Shown here: piece by piece, positions 30,777 through 38,051 of the stretch | How positions within the stretch are numbered: the stretch's first letter is position 1 | Layout of the letters: each line of letters opens with the position of its first letter | Assembly (NCBI GenBank): GCA_910576865.1 | Contig: CAJTKE010000001.1 | Span: forward strand, 124,001-188,000 | DNA length: 64,000 nucleotides | DNA from: an uncultured Oscillibacter sp. | GTDB taxonomy: Bacteria; Bacillota; Clostridia; Oscillospirales; Oscillospiraceae | Direction of reading: 5' to 3' | Notes under the pieces: model-generated | The model's database searches: none | Seen by the model: the letters and a program-made list of their open reading frames with translations, nothing else | What the model was told of the DNA's origin: nothing | Program-made: the position numbers and the translations under genes

Positions 30777-31853
30777 TCAATAGGTCCCGGCGGGGATGGT
30801 GTAGGCGCTGTAGTAGGGGGAGGACTCCAGCAGGGCGTTGGTGTGCTCCTCGTCCAGGCTGACCAGGTACACGGGGCCGCTGGTGGCAAGGTCCACGATG
30901 GCCGTGGTGGGCGCGCCCGCCACCACGAAGGCCGCGTCGATCTTCTTGTCCTTCAGGCTGTCCGCGCTGTCGCCGAAGCCCTGGTACACCGGGCTGATGC
31001 CGTTGTCGGGGTCGATGTCATAGGCGCCCAGCACGTCCACGGCGTTGAACCACACGCCGGAGCCCCGGTCGCCGATGGAGACGGATTTGCCGGCAAGGTC
31101 CGCCACGGACTTGATGTCCGGGTTGGTGGTGACGATCTGGACCTGCTCCATGTAAAGGGCGGCCACCACGGAGAAGTTCTCCACCTTGGCGTCGAAGAGG
31201 CGCTCGCCGTTGTAGGCGTAGCTCATGACGTCGGACTGGACGAAGCCCAGCTGGATGTCCCCGGCGGCCAGATCCTCGATGTTGGCCTTGGAGCCTCCGG
31301 AGGTCACGGCGGTGACGGAGACGCCGGTGTTGTTGGAGATATAGCTGGACAGGACGCCGCCGAAGGCGTAGTAGGTTCCGGACTCGCCGCCGGTGCCGAA
31401 GGTCAGGGCCTTGGAGTCCCCGGAGCCCGCGCCTTCCTTGACGGAAGCAACCTCTTTACCCTTCTCGGCGAAGTACTTGGCCGCGCCGGGGTGATAGGGC
31501 ACGGAGGTGACGGAGGAGGCGAAGTCCAGGTCCAGCTCGCCGCCCTTGGCGTGCTGCTCGGTGATGGTGGGGATGTTCTCAAAGATGGCGGAGGTCAGGG
31601 CGTAGATGTCCTCCTCGGGCACGTCGTCCCGGGCGATGACCACCGCGCCCACGGCCACGGTGTTGGTGTCCTGGGCCACGGCGGAGGCGCCGGAGTCCGC
31701 GGGAGCGGAGGAGTCGGCGGGAGCGGAGCTGTCCGCCGGGGCGGAGCTTCCGCCGCCTTCGCCGCCGTCCTTGGAGCCGGTATCGCCGCCGCAGCCGGCG
31801 AGGAGCATGGCCAGCATGAGAACGGCCATCAGCAGAGAGAATTTCTTTTTCAT
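30777..31853 (-). CDS. TAXI-type TRAP solute-binding lipoprotein, circularly permuted
   Basis: 358 residues: lipoprotein signal (LLAGC, Cys21) and a linker with SSAPAD repeats (36-58). Then comes a block (63-134: VAVGAVVIARDD, IYALTSAIFEN, SVPYHPGAAKYFAEKG) that in ordinary TAXI proteins is the C-terminus. Next follows the ordinary N-terminus (149-358: ALTFGTGGESGTYYAFGGVL ... VTSGGSKANI ... FVQSDVM ... GSGVWFNAVDVL) and the protein stops at IPAGTY, exactly where the moved block would normally follow. The paralogue at 41319 has the standard order. It feeds the permease downstream. Confidence 0.88.
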   Translation of the reverse strand: MKKKFSLLMAVLMLAMLLAGCGGDTGSKDGGEGGGSSAPADSSAPADSSAPADSGASAVAQDTNTVAVGAVVIARDDVPEEDIYALTSAIFENIPTITEQHAKGGELDLDFASSVTSVPYHPGAAKYFAEKGKEVASVKEGAGSGDSKALTFGTGGESGTYYAFGGVLSSYISNNTGVSVTAVTSGGSKANIEDLAAGDIQLGFVQSDVMSYAYNGERLFDAKVENFSVVAALYMEQVQIVTTNPDIKSVADLAGKSVSIGDRGSGVWFNAVDVLGAYDIDPDNGISPVYQGFGDSADSLKDKKIDAAFVVAGAPTTAIVDLATSGPVYLVSLDEEHTNALLESSPYYSAYTIPAGTY

Positions 31854-31918
31854 CGTTCTTCCTCTTTTCGGGATTGGATTTTGCGAGGGTTGGTTTCAAC
31901 TCCTGCAAGTGTGCGGAT

Positions 31919-31947
31919 ATCATACCACAAAACCCTTCTGGTTACAA
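31919..31947 (-). promoter_or_regulatory. TRAP operon promoter
   Basis: Minus strand TTGTAA (31947-31942), 17 bp, TATGAT (31924-31919) with TGG before it. The leader is about 60 nt. Confidence 0.7.
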
Positions 31948-32028
31948 GGCTTTATTGAAATAAAGTACATATTTTTTGCAGGTCACCATGAATCGTCCTG
32001 CATCCCAGGGCGTTTTTGTGCAAAAAAA

Positions 32029-32055
32029 CAGGCCGCTCCCTTTGGGAGCGGCCTG
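32029..32055 (-). terminator. CBS-gene terminator
   Basis: CAGGCCGCTCCC / GGGAGCGGCCTG, followed on the minus strand by seven T, 10 bp beyond the CBS protein stop. Confidence 0.9.
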
Positions 32056-32064
32056 TCCGCGGGT

Positions 32065-32499
32065 TTACACGATCTTGCGGAGGGCCGGCGCGGCCTGCTT
32101 CTCCGCGGCGAGGCTGCGGATGATATCCTGCCGGGTGACGATGCCGATGAAGCTGTTCAGGTCATCCACAACAGGCACGAAGTTTTGCCGGACGATGGTG
32201 TCCAGCAGCTCCTCCAGGGAGGCGGTGATGCGGACGGAGGGGTTTTCCCGGAGGATGTCCCGGACGTGCAGCCGCTCCAGCTCCTTCACGGAGCAGGGAC
32301 AGGGGGTTCCCTCGTCGGGCAGGAGCCGCCAGAGGAAGTCCCCCTCGCTGACGGTGCCCACGTACTGGCCCTTGCGGTTGATGACGGGGACGGCGCTGCG
32401 CCCGTGGTGGCGGAGCTTCTCCAGGCCCTGGCGGATGGTGTTGTCGTCGTACAGGTAGGCGACGCGGTGCTTGGGGGTCAAGAGATATGCGATATTCAC
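32065..32499 (-). CDS. CBS-domain pair protein
   Basis: 144 residues, almost entirely two CBS motifs: first YLYDDNTIRQGLEKLRHHGR with AVPVINRKGQYVGTVSEGDF, second VRITASLEELLDTIVRQNFV with PVVDDLNSFIGIVTRQDII. Stand-alone CBS proteins bind adenine nucleotides and act as energy sensors; the partner is not evident. Monocistronic. The upstream region has AT-rich sequence (TATATTATAGATATA near 32570) likely to hold its promoter, but no confident -35 was seen. Confidence 0.85.
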   Translation of the reverse strand: MNIAYLLTPKHRVAYLYDDNTIRQGLEKLRHHGRSAVPVINRKGQYVGTVSEGDFLWRLLPDEGTPCPCSVKELERLHVRDILRENPSVRITASLEELLDTIVRQNFVPVVDDLNSFIGIVTRQDIIRSLAAEKQAAPALRKIV

Positions 32500-32776
32500 A
32501 GTGATGCCTCATTTCTGATGGGCAGGCGGGCGGGCCCGCCTGGGTCATAGTGGGGTTGGGTGTATATCTATAATATACAGGAAGGGCCTGGATAAATGGT
32601 GAACAGTTTATGAAATCTGCCGGAAAAAACGGAACAGGGCCAGCCTCCCGGCTGGCCCTGAACCTTATTGTTTGGAAGATTGGATGAAAAGAAGTTTTGT
32701 CTCTTGCAAGTATTAAGATACAGGAGAGTTGTTAAGGAAACCAGCGTCAATTGTTACAAAAGTCTTAAATCTTATG
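32500..32776 (-). terminator. intergenic region with tadA-side terminator (hairpin 32635-32660)
   Basis: CAGGGCCAGCC / GGCTGGCCCTG hairpin followed on the minus strand by TTCCGTTTTTT. It lies 117 bp past the tadA stop. Between them is AT-rich sequence with several TTGAC-like boxes on the minus strand but no gene I can support. Confidence 0.65.
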
Positions 32777-33226
32777 TCAACCATTTTTCCGAAGATTGGA
32801 AAAGAACCCGGACAGGACGGCCCGGCATTCCTCCTCCAGGACGCCGCCCACCAGGGCGGGGGCATGGGGGAAGTCCTCCATGAAGAGGTTGGTCACGCCG
32901 CCGCAGGCCCCGAAGGCCGGGTCCCGGGCCCCGAACCAGACCCGGGCGATCCGGGCGTTCAGAATCGCCCCGGCGCACATGGGACAGGGCTCCAGGGTCA
33001 CGTACAGCTCGCACCCGTCCAGCCGCCAGGAGCCCAGGGCCTCGTTGGCCTGGGCGATGGCCTCCATCTCGGCGTGGGAGGCGGCGGAGCGCTTCTCCTC
33101 CCGCCGGTTCCGCCCCCGGCCCACCACCGCGCCCTCCCGGACGACGACGCAGCCCACGGGGACCTCCCCGGCGGCGGCGGCCTCCCGGGCCAGGGCCAGG
33201 GCCTGTCTCATGAAATTTTCCCGCAT
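32777..33226 (-). CDS. tadA: tRNA(adenine-34) deaminase
   Basis: 149 residues of the cytidine deaminase fold. HAE (His51, Glu53) and EPCPMC (Cys81, Cys84) supply zinc and the proton shuttle, and ARIARVWFGARDP fits TadA. It makes inosine-34 in tRNA(Arg), an essential wobble modification. Start ATG 33226 follows GGAGGG; the extension to 33274 has no ribosome site. It is divergent from yaaL-bofA, as in the tadA-dnaX-recR neighbourhood of other Firmicutes. Confidence 0.95.
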   Translation of the reverse strand: MRENFMRQALALAREAAAAGEVPVGCVVVREGAVVGRGRNRREEKRSAASHAEMEAIAQANEALGSWRLDGCELYVTLEPCPMCAGAILNARIARVWFGARDPAFGACGGVTNLFMEDFPHAPALVGGVLEEECRAVLSGFFSNLRKNG

Positions 33227-33300
33227 AGGCGTCCCTCCCGTATGAAAGCTGGCATATTTGTCCAGACTTGCCATATAAAGTATTATACAGGAGGGACAAC

Positions 33301-33564
33301 ATGATGAAAACCACTTTCTTCAAAAAAAATCGGACAGACCCGGAGCTGCTGGCCCTGAAGGAAGAGCTCCAGAGCGCCAGAGGGGACCTGTCCCTGGCCT
33401 ACCGGAAGTTTGACCAGGCGGTGGACCCGGAGCTGGTGGAGTCCTGCATCTACCAGATCAAGGCGGAGAAGGCCCGGTGCAACTATTTGATCCGGGCCAT
33501 CAAGGAGCGGAGTCCGGAGAGCTTCGCCGCTCCCCGGCTGGAGGGCGAGGCGGTATGGACCTGA
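33301..33564 (+). CDS. yaaL: YaaL-family protein (DUF2508)
   Basis: 87 residues, acidic-basic helical protein: DPELLALKEELQSARGDLSL, FDQAVDPELVESCIYQIKAE, ending LIRAIKERSPESFAAP, matching the small DUF2508 proteins encoded next to bofA in Bacillus and Clostridia. Function unknown. Start ATG 33301 (a second ATG directly follows) has GGAGGG 5 nt before it. It overlaps bofA by 10 bp. Confidence 0.85.
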   Translation: MMKTTFFKKNRTDPELLALKEELQSARGDLSLAYRKFDQAVDPELVESCIYQIKAEKARCNYLIRAIKERSPESFAAPRLEGEAVWT

Positions 33565-33818
33565 ACCAGAAGATCATCGCCGCGCTGCTGGCCGGGTTCT
33601 TCCTCATCGCCCTGCTCCGGGTGTTCAGCGCTCCGCTGAAGCTGGCGGTGAAGCTGCTGGCCAACACCCTGCTGGGCTTCCTGGCCCTCTGGGCGGTGAA
33701 CGCCACCGCCGCCGTGACGGGCATCGCCCTGGGGGTCAATCTCTGGAACGCCCTGGTGATCGGGGTCCTGGGGCTTCCGGGCTTCGCGCTGCTGCTGCTG
33801 GTGCAGTGGGTGCTGTAG
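33555..33818 (+). CDS. bofA: BofA-family sigma-K processing inhibitor-like protein
   Basis: 87 residues with three hydrophobic segments: IIAALLAGFFLIALLRVF, LLANTLLGFLALWAVNAT and ALVIGVLGLPGFALLLLVQW, the last fitting the BofA signature. In Bacillus BofA holds the SpoIVFB protease inactive until the spore checkpoint. Start ATG 33555 follows GGAGGGCGAGG inside the yaaL end, so it is translationally coupled. Membrane-embedded. Confidence 0.88.
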   Translation: MDLNQKIIAALLAGFFLIALLRVFSAPLKLAVKLLANTLLGFLALWAVNATAAVTGIALGVNLWNALVIGVLGLPGFALLLLVQWVL

Positions 33819-33828
33819 GGTACATAGG

Positions 33829-33851
33829 GGCCGGTCCCGGAGGGGCCGGCC
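33829..33851 (+). terminator. yaaL-bofA terminator
   Basis: GGCCGG / CCGGCC hairpin with inner TCC/GGG pairing, followed by TCTTTTC, 10 bp after the stop. Confidence 0.6.
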
Positions 33852-33953
33852 TCTTTTCGCGGGGATAATTTAAAGTGGAGATTCAGTATTTTTGAGATTG
33901 TCAGAGAAAACAAGAGAAAATGGAAGGATATGCGCCGCGGATTGAAAATCCTG

Positions 33954-34051
33954 TTGACATTGCCGGAACGGCGTGGTATAAATATCCTTGCTCCGTGAGG
34001 AGCGCTTGATTTGTAAGCTCAAACCGAAAATATACTGATGGAGGAAAGACC
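33954..34051 (+). promoter_or_regulatory. rplM promoter and possible L13 autoregulatory leader
   Basis: TTGACA (33954-33959), 17 bp, TATAAA (33977-33982), TGG before it. The roughly 60-nt leader has hairpins GCTCC-GTGA-GGAGC (about 33990-34003) and GCTT...AAGC (about 34004-34018) ahead of GGAGG. Firmicute rplM genes often carry an L13-binding leader; this one is compatible but not proven. Confidence 0.65.
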
Positions 34052-34483
34052 ATGTCCACTTTTATGGCAAACAAGGCCAACATTGAGCGCAAGTGGTACA
34101 TTCTGGACGCCGCCGGAAAGCCCCTGGGCAAGACCGCCGTCCGGGCCGCGGACCTGCTGCGCGGAAAGAACAAGACCACCTTCACCCCCCACGCCGACTG
34201 CGGGGACAATGTCATCATCATCAACGCGGGCAAAGCGGTCCTGACCGGGAAAAAGGGCGAGCAGAAGATCTATCGCACCCACTCCGGCTGGGTGGGCGGC
34301 CTGAAGGAGACCCCCTACCGCATCCTGATGCAGGAGAAGCCGGAGCTGGCCATGCGGGTGGCCGTCCGGGGCATGATGCCCAAGAACACCGTGGCCAAGG
34401 ATTCCCTGAAGCGCCTGCACATCTACGCCGGCGCCGAGCACAAGCAGCAGGCCCAGAAGCCCATCGCCCTGGACGCTGAATAA
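34052..34483 (+). CDS. rplM: 50S ribosomal protein L13
   Basis: 143 residues, standard length. MSTFMANKANIERKWYILDA, then GKPLGKTAVRAADLLRGKNK, GDNVIIINAGKAVLTGKKGE and GMMPKNTVAKDSLKRLHIYA are classic L13. It is an early-binding large-subunit protein. 14 bp before rpsI, the universal pair. Confidence 0.98.
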   Translation: MSTFMANKANIERKWYILDAAGKPLGKTAVRAADLLRGKNKTTFTPHADCGDNVIIINAGKAVLTGKKGEQKIYRTHSGWVGGLKETPYRILMQEKPELAMRVAVRGMMPKNTVAKDSLKRLHIYAGAEHKQQAQKPIALDAE

Positions 34484-34497
34484 GGAGGAGGAAGCGT

Positions 34498-34902
34498 ATG
34501 TATCAGTCCAAGAAGCCCTATCTGTATGGTACGGGACGCCGGAAGTCCTCCGTCGCCCGGGTCCACCTGTTCCCCGGCGGCACCGGGAGCATCACCATCA
34601 ACGGCCGGGACATCGACGAGTATTTCGGCCTGGAGACCCTGAAGATGGTCGTCCGTCAGCCCCTGGAGGCCACCGGCAACACCGGTAAAATGGACATCGT
34701 GGCCACTGTCTCCGGCGGCGGCGTCTCCGGTCAGGCCGGCGCCCTGCGCCACGGCATCGCCCGGGCCCTGCTGCTGGCCAGCGAGGACAACCGCCCCATC
34801 CTGAAGAAGGCCGGGTTCCTGACCCGCGACCCTCGCATGAAGGAGCGCAAAAAATACGGCCTCAAAGCCGCCCGCCGCGCGCCCCAGTTCAGCAAGCGCT
34901 GA
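34498..34902 (+). CDS. rpsI: 30S ribosomal protein S9
   Basis: 134 residues. GTGRRKSSVARVHLFPGGTG, INGRDIDEYFGLETLKMVVR and the basic tail ending RRAPQFSKR, whose last residues contact tRNA in the P site, identify S9. Co-transcribed with rplM; GGAGGAGG ribosome site. Followed by a strong terminator. Confidence 0.98.
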   Translation: MYQSKKPYLYGTGRRKSSVARVHLFPGGTGSITINGRDIDEYFGLETLKMVVRQPLEATGNTGKMDIVATVSGGGVSGQAGALRHGIARALLLASEDNRPILKKAGFLTRDPRMKERKKYGLKAARRAPQFSKR

Positions 34903-34920
34903 GTCTTTCCCTCTGTCTCA

Positions 34921-34955
34921 AAAGCGGAGGCCTCCAGGAGGCCTCCGCTTTTTTT
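34921..34955 (+). terminator. rplM-rpsI terminator
   Basis: AAAGCGGAGGCCTCC / GGAGGCCTCCGCTTTTTTT perfect stem, 3-nt loop. Confidence 0.92.
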
Positions 34956-34961
34956 GCGCGC

Positions 34962-35663
34962 TCAGTAGAAACTGTTCATTCCCCGGTTCATGTCGCTGTT
35001 CAGGCCGCTCTGCCGGAGGAGCTGGGCACAGGCGTCCCGCTCCCGGGTGTCGTAGAACTCGATGTATTTCAGCGAGTAGATGTCGCAGGCGATATAGCGC
35101 TGGCGGCCGGGCTGGAAGATGATGATGTGGTCGTTCCCCACGTCGTGGAGGATGCCCTCCCAGGTGGTGGTCCCCTGGGTGCCGATGAGGAAGGTGGCGG
35201 TGACGAAGCTCCCCCGGTTCCGCAGGAGCATGGCCTTCATGGAGCCCAGAAAGGCCTCGCTGGTGCTGGTGGGGGATTCGATGACCTCGATGGGCTGATG
35301 GGTCTCCAGATCCAGGGTCCCGCTGCTGCCATGGAATTCATTGCGGGCGGCGGGGACGCCTCCGGAGGCGGAGGGGGCGGACTGGGGCTGTGCCGCCGGG
35401 GCGGGGTAGGACTGCGGCTGCTGCGCTGCGGGAGCGGGGTAGGACTGAGGCTGCTGCATCGGACGCTGGGCGGCGGCGGCGGTGCTGGTATCGGTGGTGG
35501 TGGTCGTGACGGGGGCGGCGCCTCCGTGGCCCCCCGCGGAGGCGGAAGCGGTGGTGGTGGTTGTGGTGGAAGTGGTGGTGTGGGCCTGGGCGGCGGGCTG
35601 GGGCGCGCTGATCTCGGAGGACCAGTCCGTCAGGGGCTGGGACATATAGCTTGTGTTGGGCAT
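34962..35663 (-). CDS. gerQ: spore coat protein GerQ-like, with long low-complexity N-terminus
   Basis: 233 residues. The last about 90 match GerQ: LLRNRGSFVTATFLIGTQG, WEGILHDVGNDHIIIFQPG, RYIACDIYSLKYIEFYDT. GerQ is a transglutaminase-crosslinked coat protein needed for CwlJ localisation. The N-terminal about 110 residues are low complexity: runs of Thr/Ser/Ala/His and two copies of QSYPAPAAQ. Start ATG 35663 follows GAGAGG; the GTG at 35672 lies inside the ribosome site. It follows cwlJ by 12 bp, as in Bacillus. Confidence 0.88.
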   Translation of the reverse strand: MPNTSYMSQPLTDWSSEISAPQPAAQAHTTTSTTTTTTASASAGGHGGAAPVTTTTTDTSTAAAAQRPMQQPQSYPAPAAQQPQSYPAPAAQPQSAPSASGGVPAARNEFHGSSGTLDLETHQPIEVIESPTSTSEAFLGSMKAMLLRNRGSFVTATFLIGTQGTTTWEGILHDVGNDHIIIFQPGRQRYIACDIYSLKYIEFYDTRERDACAQLLRQSGLNSDMNRGMNSFY

Positions 35664-35675
35664 GATGGACACCTC

Positions 35676-36116
35676 TCAAGTTTTATAGTATGCGTCTGTA
35701 GGATTATAGAAGCAGTGGTCACCGATGCGGGTCTGCCAGTACCCCACGCCGGTGGGGAAAAAGCGCCGGCACTCGGGGCCGAAGGGATTGTAAAACCACA
35801 GGGACTCCGCCACGTCCGGCAGGCGGTTCCCGGCAATGGCCCAGTCGGCGATTTCATAGTGGATGGCCTCGGGCCGCATGTTGTATATGTTCTGGGGGTT
35901 GTAGGCGCCCCCCTCCGTCTCGCTGGCGCAGACAAATTGGTAGGGCTGGAAAATGATGTTGCGGATGCTGCCCTGGCCCACCCGGGCGTACTCGCCGCCC
36001 CGGGCGTGGACCCGGTTCATCACCACCCCCGCCACGGCCTTCATGCCGTTCTCCCCTTCCCCGCCCGCCTCGCACTCGATCAGGCGCGCCAGCAGCTCCC
36101 GGTCGGAATATGCCAT
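35676..36116 (-). CDS. cwlJ: spore cortex-lytic cell wall hydrolase CwlJ-like
   Basis: 146 residues of the SleB/CwlJ hydrolase domain, without a signal peptide or wall-binding repeat: LLARLIECEAGGEGENGMKA, VAGVVMNRVHARG, IIFQPYQFVCASETEGGAYN, ALESLWFYNP-like segment and GDHCFYNP. The catalytic Glu is in ECEAGGE. CwlJ digests cortex during germination and needs GerQ, encoded next. Start ATG follows AAAGGAGG. Probably a sporulation-phase operon; no sigma-E/K promoter was resolved. Confidence 0.93.
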   Translation of the reverse strand: MAYSDRELLARLIECEAGGEGENGMKAVAGVVMNRVHARGGEYARVGQGSIRNIIFQPYQFVCASETEGGAYNPQNIYNMRPEAIHYEIADWAIAGNRLPDVAESLWFYNPFGPECRRFFPTGVGYWQTRIGDHCFYNPTDAYYKT

Positions 36117-36158
36117 GGTGCATTCCTCCTTTGTCGCTGGTTCAGCATACGCGAAAAA

Positions 36159-36242
36159 CGCCCCGCTGGTGACAGCGGGAGTAAACTCCCGCTGTCACCA
36201 CCATTTCGGAGCAAACTCCGAAATGGTCCGCTGCGGCGGGGT
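36159..36242. repeat. two abutting near-perfect palindromes
   Basis: Palindrome 1 (36168-36199) is GGTGACAGCGGGAGT, AA, then its exact complement. Palindrome 2 (36200-36227) is ACCATTTCGGAG, CAAA, then its exact complement. They touch with no base between, have similar loops (AGT/GAG-AA-CTC) and are framed by CGCCCCGC (36159) and GCGGCGGGG (36232). This gap between cwlJ and the glycosyltransferase terminator has no gene. Confidence 0.7.
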
Positions 36243-36252
36243 TATCAAAAAC

Positions 36253-36279
36253 GAGAGGAACCCCTCCTGGGTTCCTCTC
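36253..36279 (-). terminator. glycosyltransferase-operon terminator
   Basis: GAGAGGAACCC / GGGTTCCTCTC with TTTTTG on the minus strand, 37 bp beyond the stop. Confidence 0.85.
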
Positions 36280-36315
36280 GCAGCTCTCTTCCTTCCCGGC
36301 GAAGAAGTCTTTTTC

Positions 36316-37446
36316 TTATCCTCTCTGCTCTTGAATAGCCGTGCGGAACATCTCCTCCGTCTGCTCGATGGAGCGGTCCAGGGCGTACTGCCCGGCGTGC
36401 TCGCCGTAGCGCTTTCCCATCTCCTCCCGCTCCTCGGGGTGCTCGAACCACCAGTCGATCTTCTCCGCCAGGGCGGCGGCGTCCCCGGCGGGGAACAGGC
36501 TCCGCTCGTCCAGGGCGAACTGGGGCGTGGCGGACCGGGGGGAATCCGCGATGACGGGCACCAAGCCGCAGGCGAAGGCCTCCATGCAGCTCATGGCCTC
36601 GATCTCCGCGTCGGAGGTGTGGACGTACAGGTCCGCCATGTGGAGGATCTCCAACAGGCGGGCGGGCTCGTAAAACTCCATGACGATGGGGTTCGGCAGC
36701 TTTTCGGCAAGACGGCGGTACTTCTTCTCCAGGGGCCCCTTCCCCGCCAGGATGACCTGGATGTCGTCCCTGTGGCGGCACAGGGCGCAGGCGTTGATGA
36801 GGACATCCTGCCGCTTCTCCCCGGCGTAGCGGCCCACCATCAGCACGTTGAACTTCCCCCGCATCCAGTCCTCCTGGGGGCTGCGGCCATAGGTGTAGCG
36901 GGGGCTGATGCCGTTGGAGATGACATGGAGCTCCGCGGTGTAGCCGTGCTGGCGGAGCTGGTCCGCGATCATGTTGCTGGGGCAGTGGATGTGGGTGAAG
37001 CGGTTGAAGAAGGTGTCCCGGAACTTGGTGTAGACAAAGTCGTTCACCCGCTTGCTGTTGCCCAGGTGGAGGGTGAAGGTGATGTTCTCCGGCTGGCAGT
37101 GGAAGGCCGCCGTGTGGGGGATGCCCAGGCGCTCCACATGCTTGAGGCCCATGATGGCCAGGGGAGAGGGCATCATGAAGTGGACCACGTCGGCCCACGC
37201 CGCCGCTTTTTCAAAAACGTGCTTGTTGGGGATGGCCAGGCGCATCCCCTGGCTGGTGATGAGGTGCTCCACGATGGGGAGAAACTTCATCTGCCGCACG
37301 GCGTATTTGTAGTCCGTGGGCTTGCCGGTGGCGATGACCCGGACCTCGTTTCCGTGCTCCTTCAGGGCCGTGGCGAAGCGCCGGGCACTGATGGTGGTCC
37401 CATTGTTCGCGTCGTCGAACTGGTCGATGACCAAGACGATTTTCAT
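36316..37446 (-). CDS. GT4-family glycosyltransferase
   Basis: 376 residues. N-terminal Rossmann-type acceptor domain beginning MKIVLVIDQFDDANNGTTIS with VVHFMMPSPLAIMGLKH, and C-terminal donor domain with VLMVGRYAGEKRQDVLINAC, QVILAGKGPLEKKYR and EAMSCMEAFACGLVPVIADS, the EX7E-type GT4 signature. Similar proteins transfer hexoses to lipids or glycans at the cytoplasmic face. Acceptor unknown. It follows the TSCPD gene by 17 bp; start ATG 37446 follows GGAGAAGG. Confidence 0.9.
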   Translation of the reverse strand: MKIVLVIDQFDDANNGTTISARRFATALKEHGNEVRVIATGKPTDYKYAVRQMKFLPIVEHLITSQGMRLAIPNKHVFEKAAAWADVVHFMMPSPLAIMGLKHVERLGIPHTAAFHCQPENITFTLHLGNSKRVNDFVYTKFRDTFFNRFTHIHCPSNMIADQLRQHGYTAELHVISNGISPRYTYGRSPQEDWMRGKFNVLMVGRYAGEKRQDVLINACALCRHRDDIQVILAGKGPLEKKYRRLAEKLPNPIVMEFYEPARLLEILHMADLYVHTSDAEIEAMSCMEAFACGLVPVIADSPRSATPQFALDERSLFPAGDAAALAEKIDWWFEHPEEREEMGKRYGEHAGQYALDRSIEQTEEMFRTAIQEQRG

Positions 37447-37463
37447 AGCCTTCTCCGGTCCCC

Positions 37464-37721
37464 TCAGTCCTGGGCCAGGGCCTTTTCCAGGCCCAGCGCC
37501 AGCTGATCCGGGCAGGAGGTGTTCTTGGCCCCGCAGCCGATGCCCTTCAGGCGGCGGATGGCCTCCCGGGCGGGCATCCCCTTCACCAGGACGCCGATGC
37601 CCTGAAGGTTGCCGCTGCACCCGCCGATGACCCGGAGGCCCTGGATGACGCCCTGGTCGTCCAGGTCCACCCGCATTTCCTGGGAACAGACGCCCCGGGG
37701 CTGGAAGGTATAAGTTTTCAT
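37464..37721 (-). CDS. TSCPD-domain protein, TIGR03905 family
   Basis: 85 residues: TYTFQPRGVCSQEMRVDLDD, VIGGCSGNLQGIGVLVKGMP, RRLKGIGCGAKNTSCPDQLA. The TSCPD motif with several conserved cysteines marks this short family, related to the C-terminal region of some ribonucleotide reductases and likely metal-binding. Function unknown. Start ATG 37721 has AAAAGGAG 8 nt upstream. Confidence 0.88.
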   Translation of the reverse strand: MKTYTFQPRGVCSQEMRVDLDDQGVIQGLRVIGGCSGNLQGIGVLVKGMPAREAIRRLKGIGCGAKNTSCPDQLALGLEKALAQD

Positions 37722-38051
37722 AGCGCATACTCCTTTTCGACCCGCCGCCTCCGGCGGATAATCAGTGTCTAATTGATATATCATAACACGGAAATCAAAA
37801 AAAGGCAAGCCCCGGGGACCACCTCGGGCTGAGCGTCCGCCCTTTGAAATATCCGCTGAACATTCCAGAGTTTCAATTCAGCCAATTAAAACAATATCAT
37901 TCAAATTGGAGAATTTTTGGTTGAATTGTGCAAATACAACGCTTCGTTTTATCGGTATTCCATGTATTATAACAGTAAACTTTTTTGTCCCTTTCATGAA
38001 ACGCTTTGTCAAGAGCCGGTTATGCTTATTTTGAAGGAGGTGACTGCAAGG
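37722..38051 (+). promoter_or_regulatory. regulatory gap before the aconitase-X operon
   Basis: 330 bp, AT-rich, no gene. Features: an inverted repeat ATTCAA (near 37893) / TTGAAT (near 37920) in a stretch of repeated CAATT/AATTG motifs, likely an operator; a weak promoter TTCGTT (37943-37948), 16 bp, TATTAT (37965-37970). A full consensus ribosome site AAGGAGGTGA lies 8 nt before the operon's first ATG. The nearby AraC regulator (49443) is a candidate to act here. Confidence 0.4.

Noticed and set aside
30777..31853. Explanation of the permuted binding protein as a simple frameshift or fusion of two genes
   Set aside because: It is one uninterrupted frame with one signal peptide, each TAXI segment is present exactly once, and the stop falls exactly at the permutation point.
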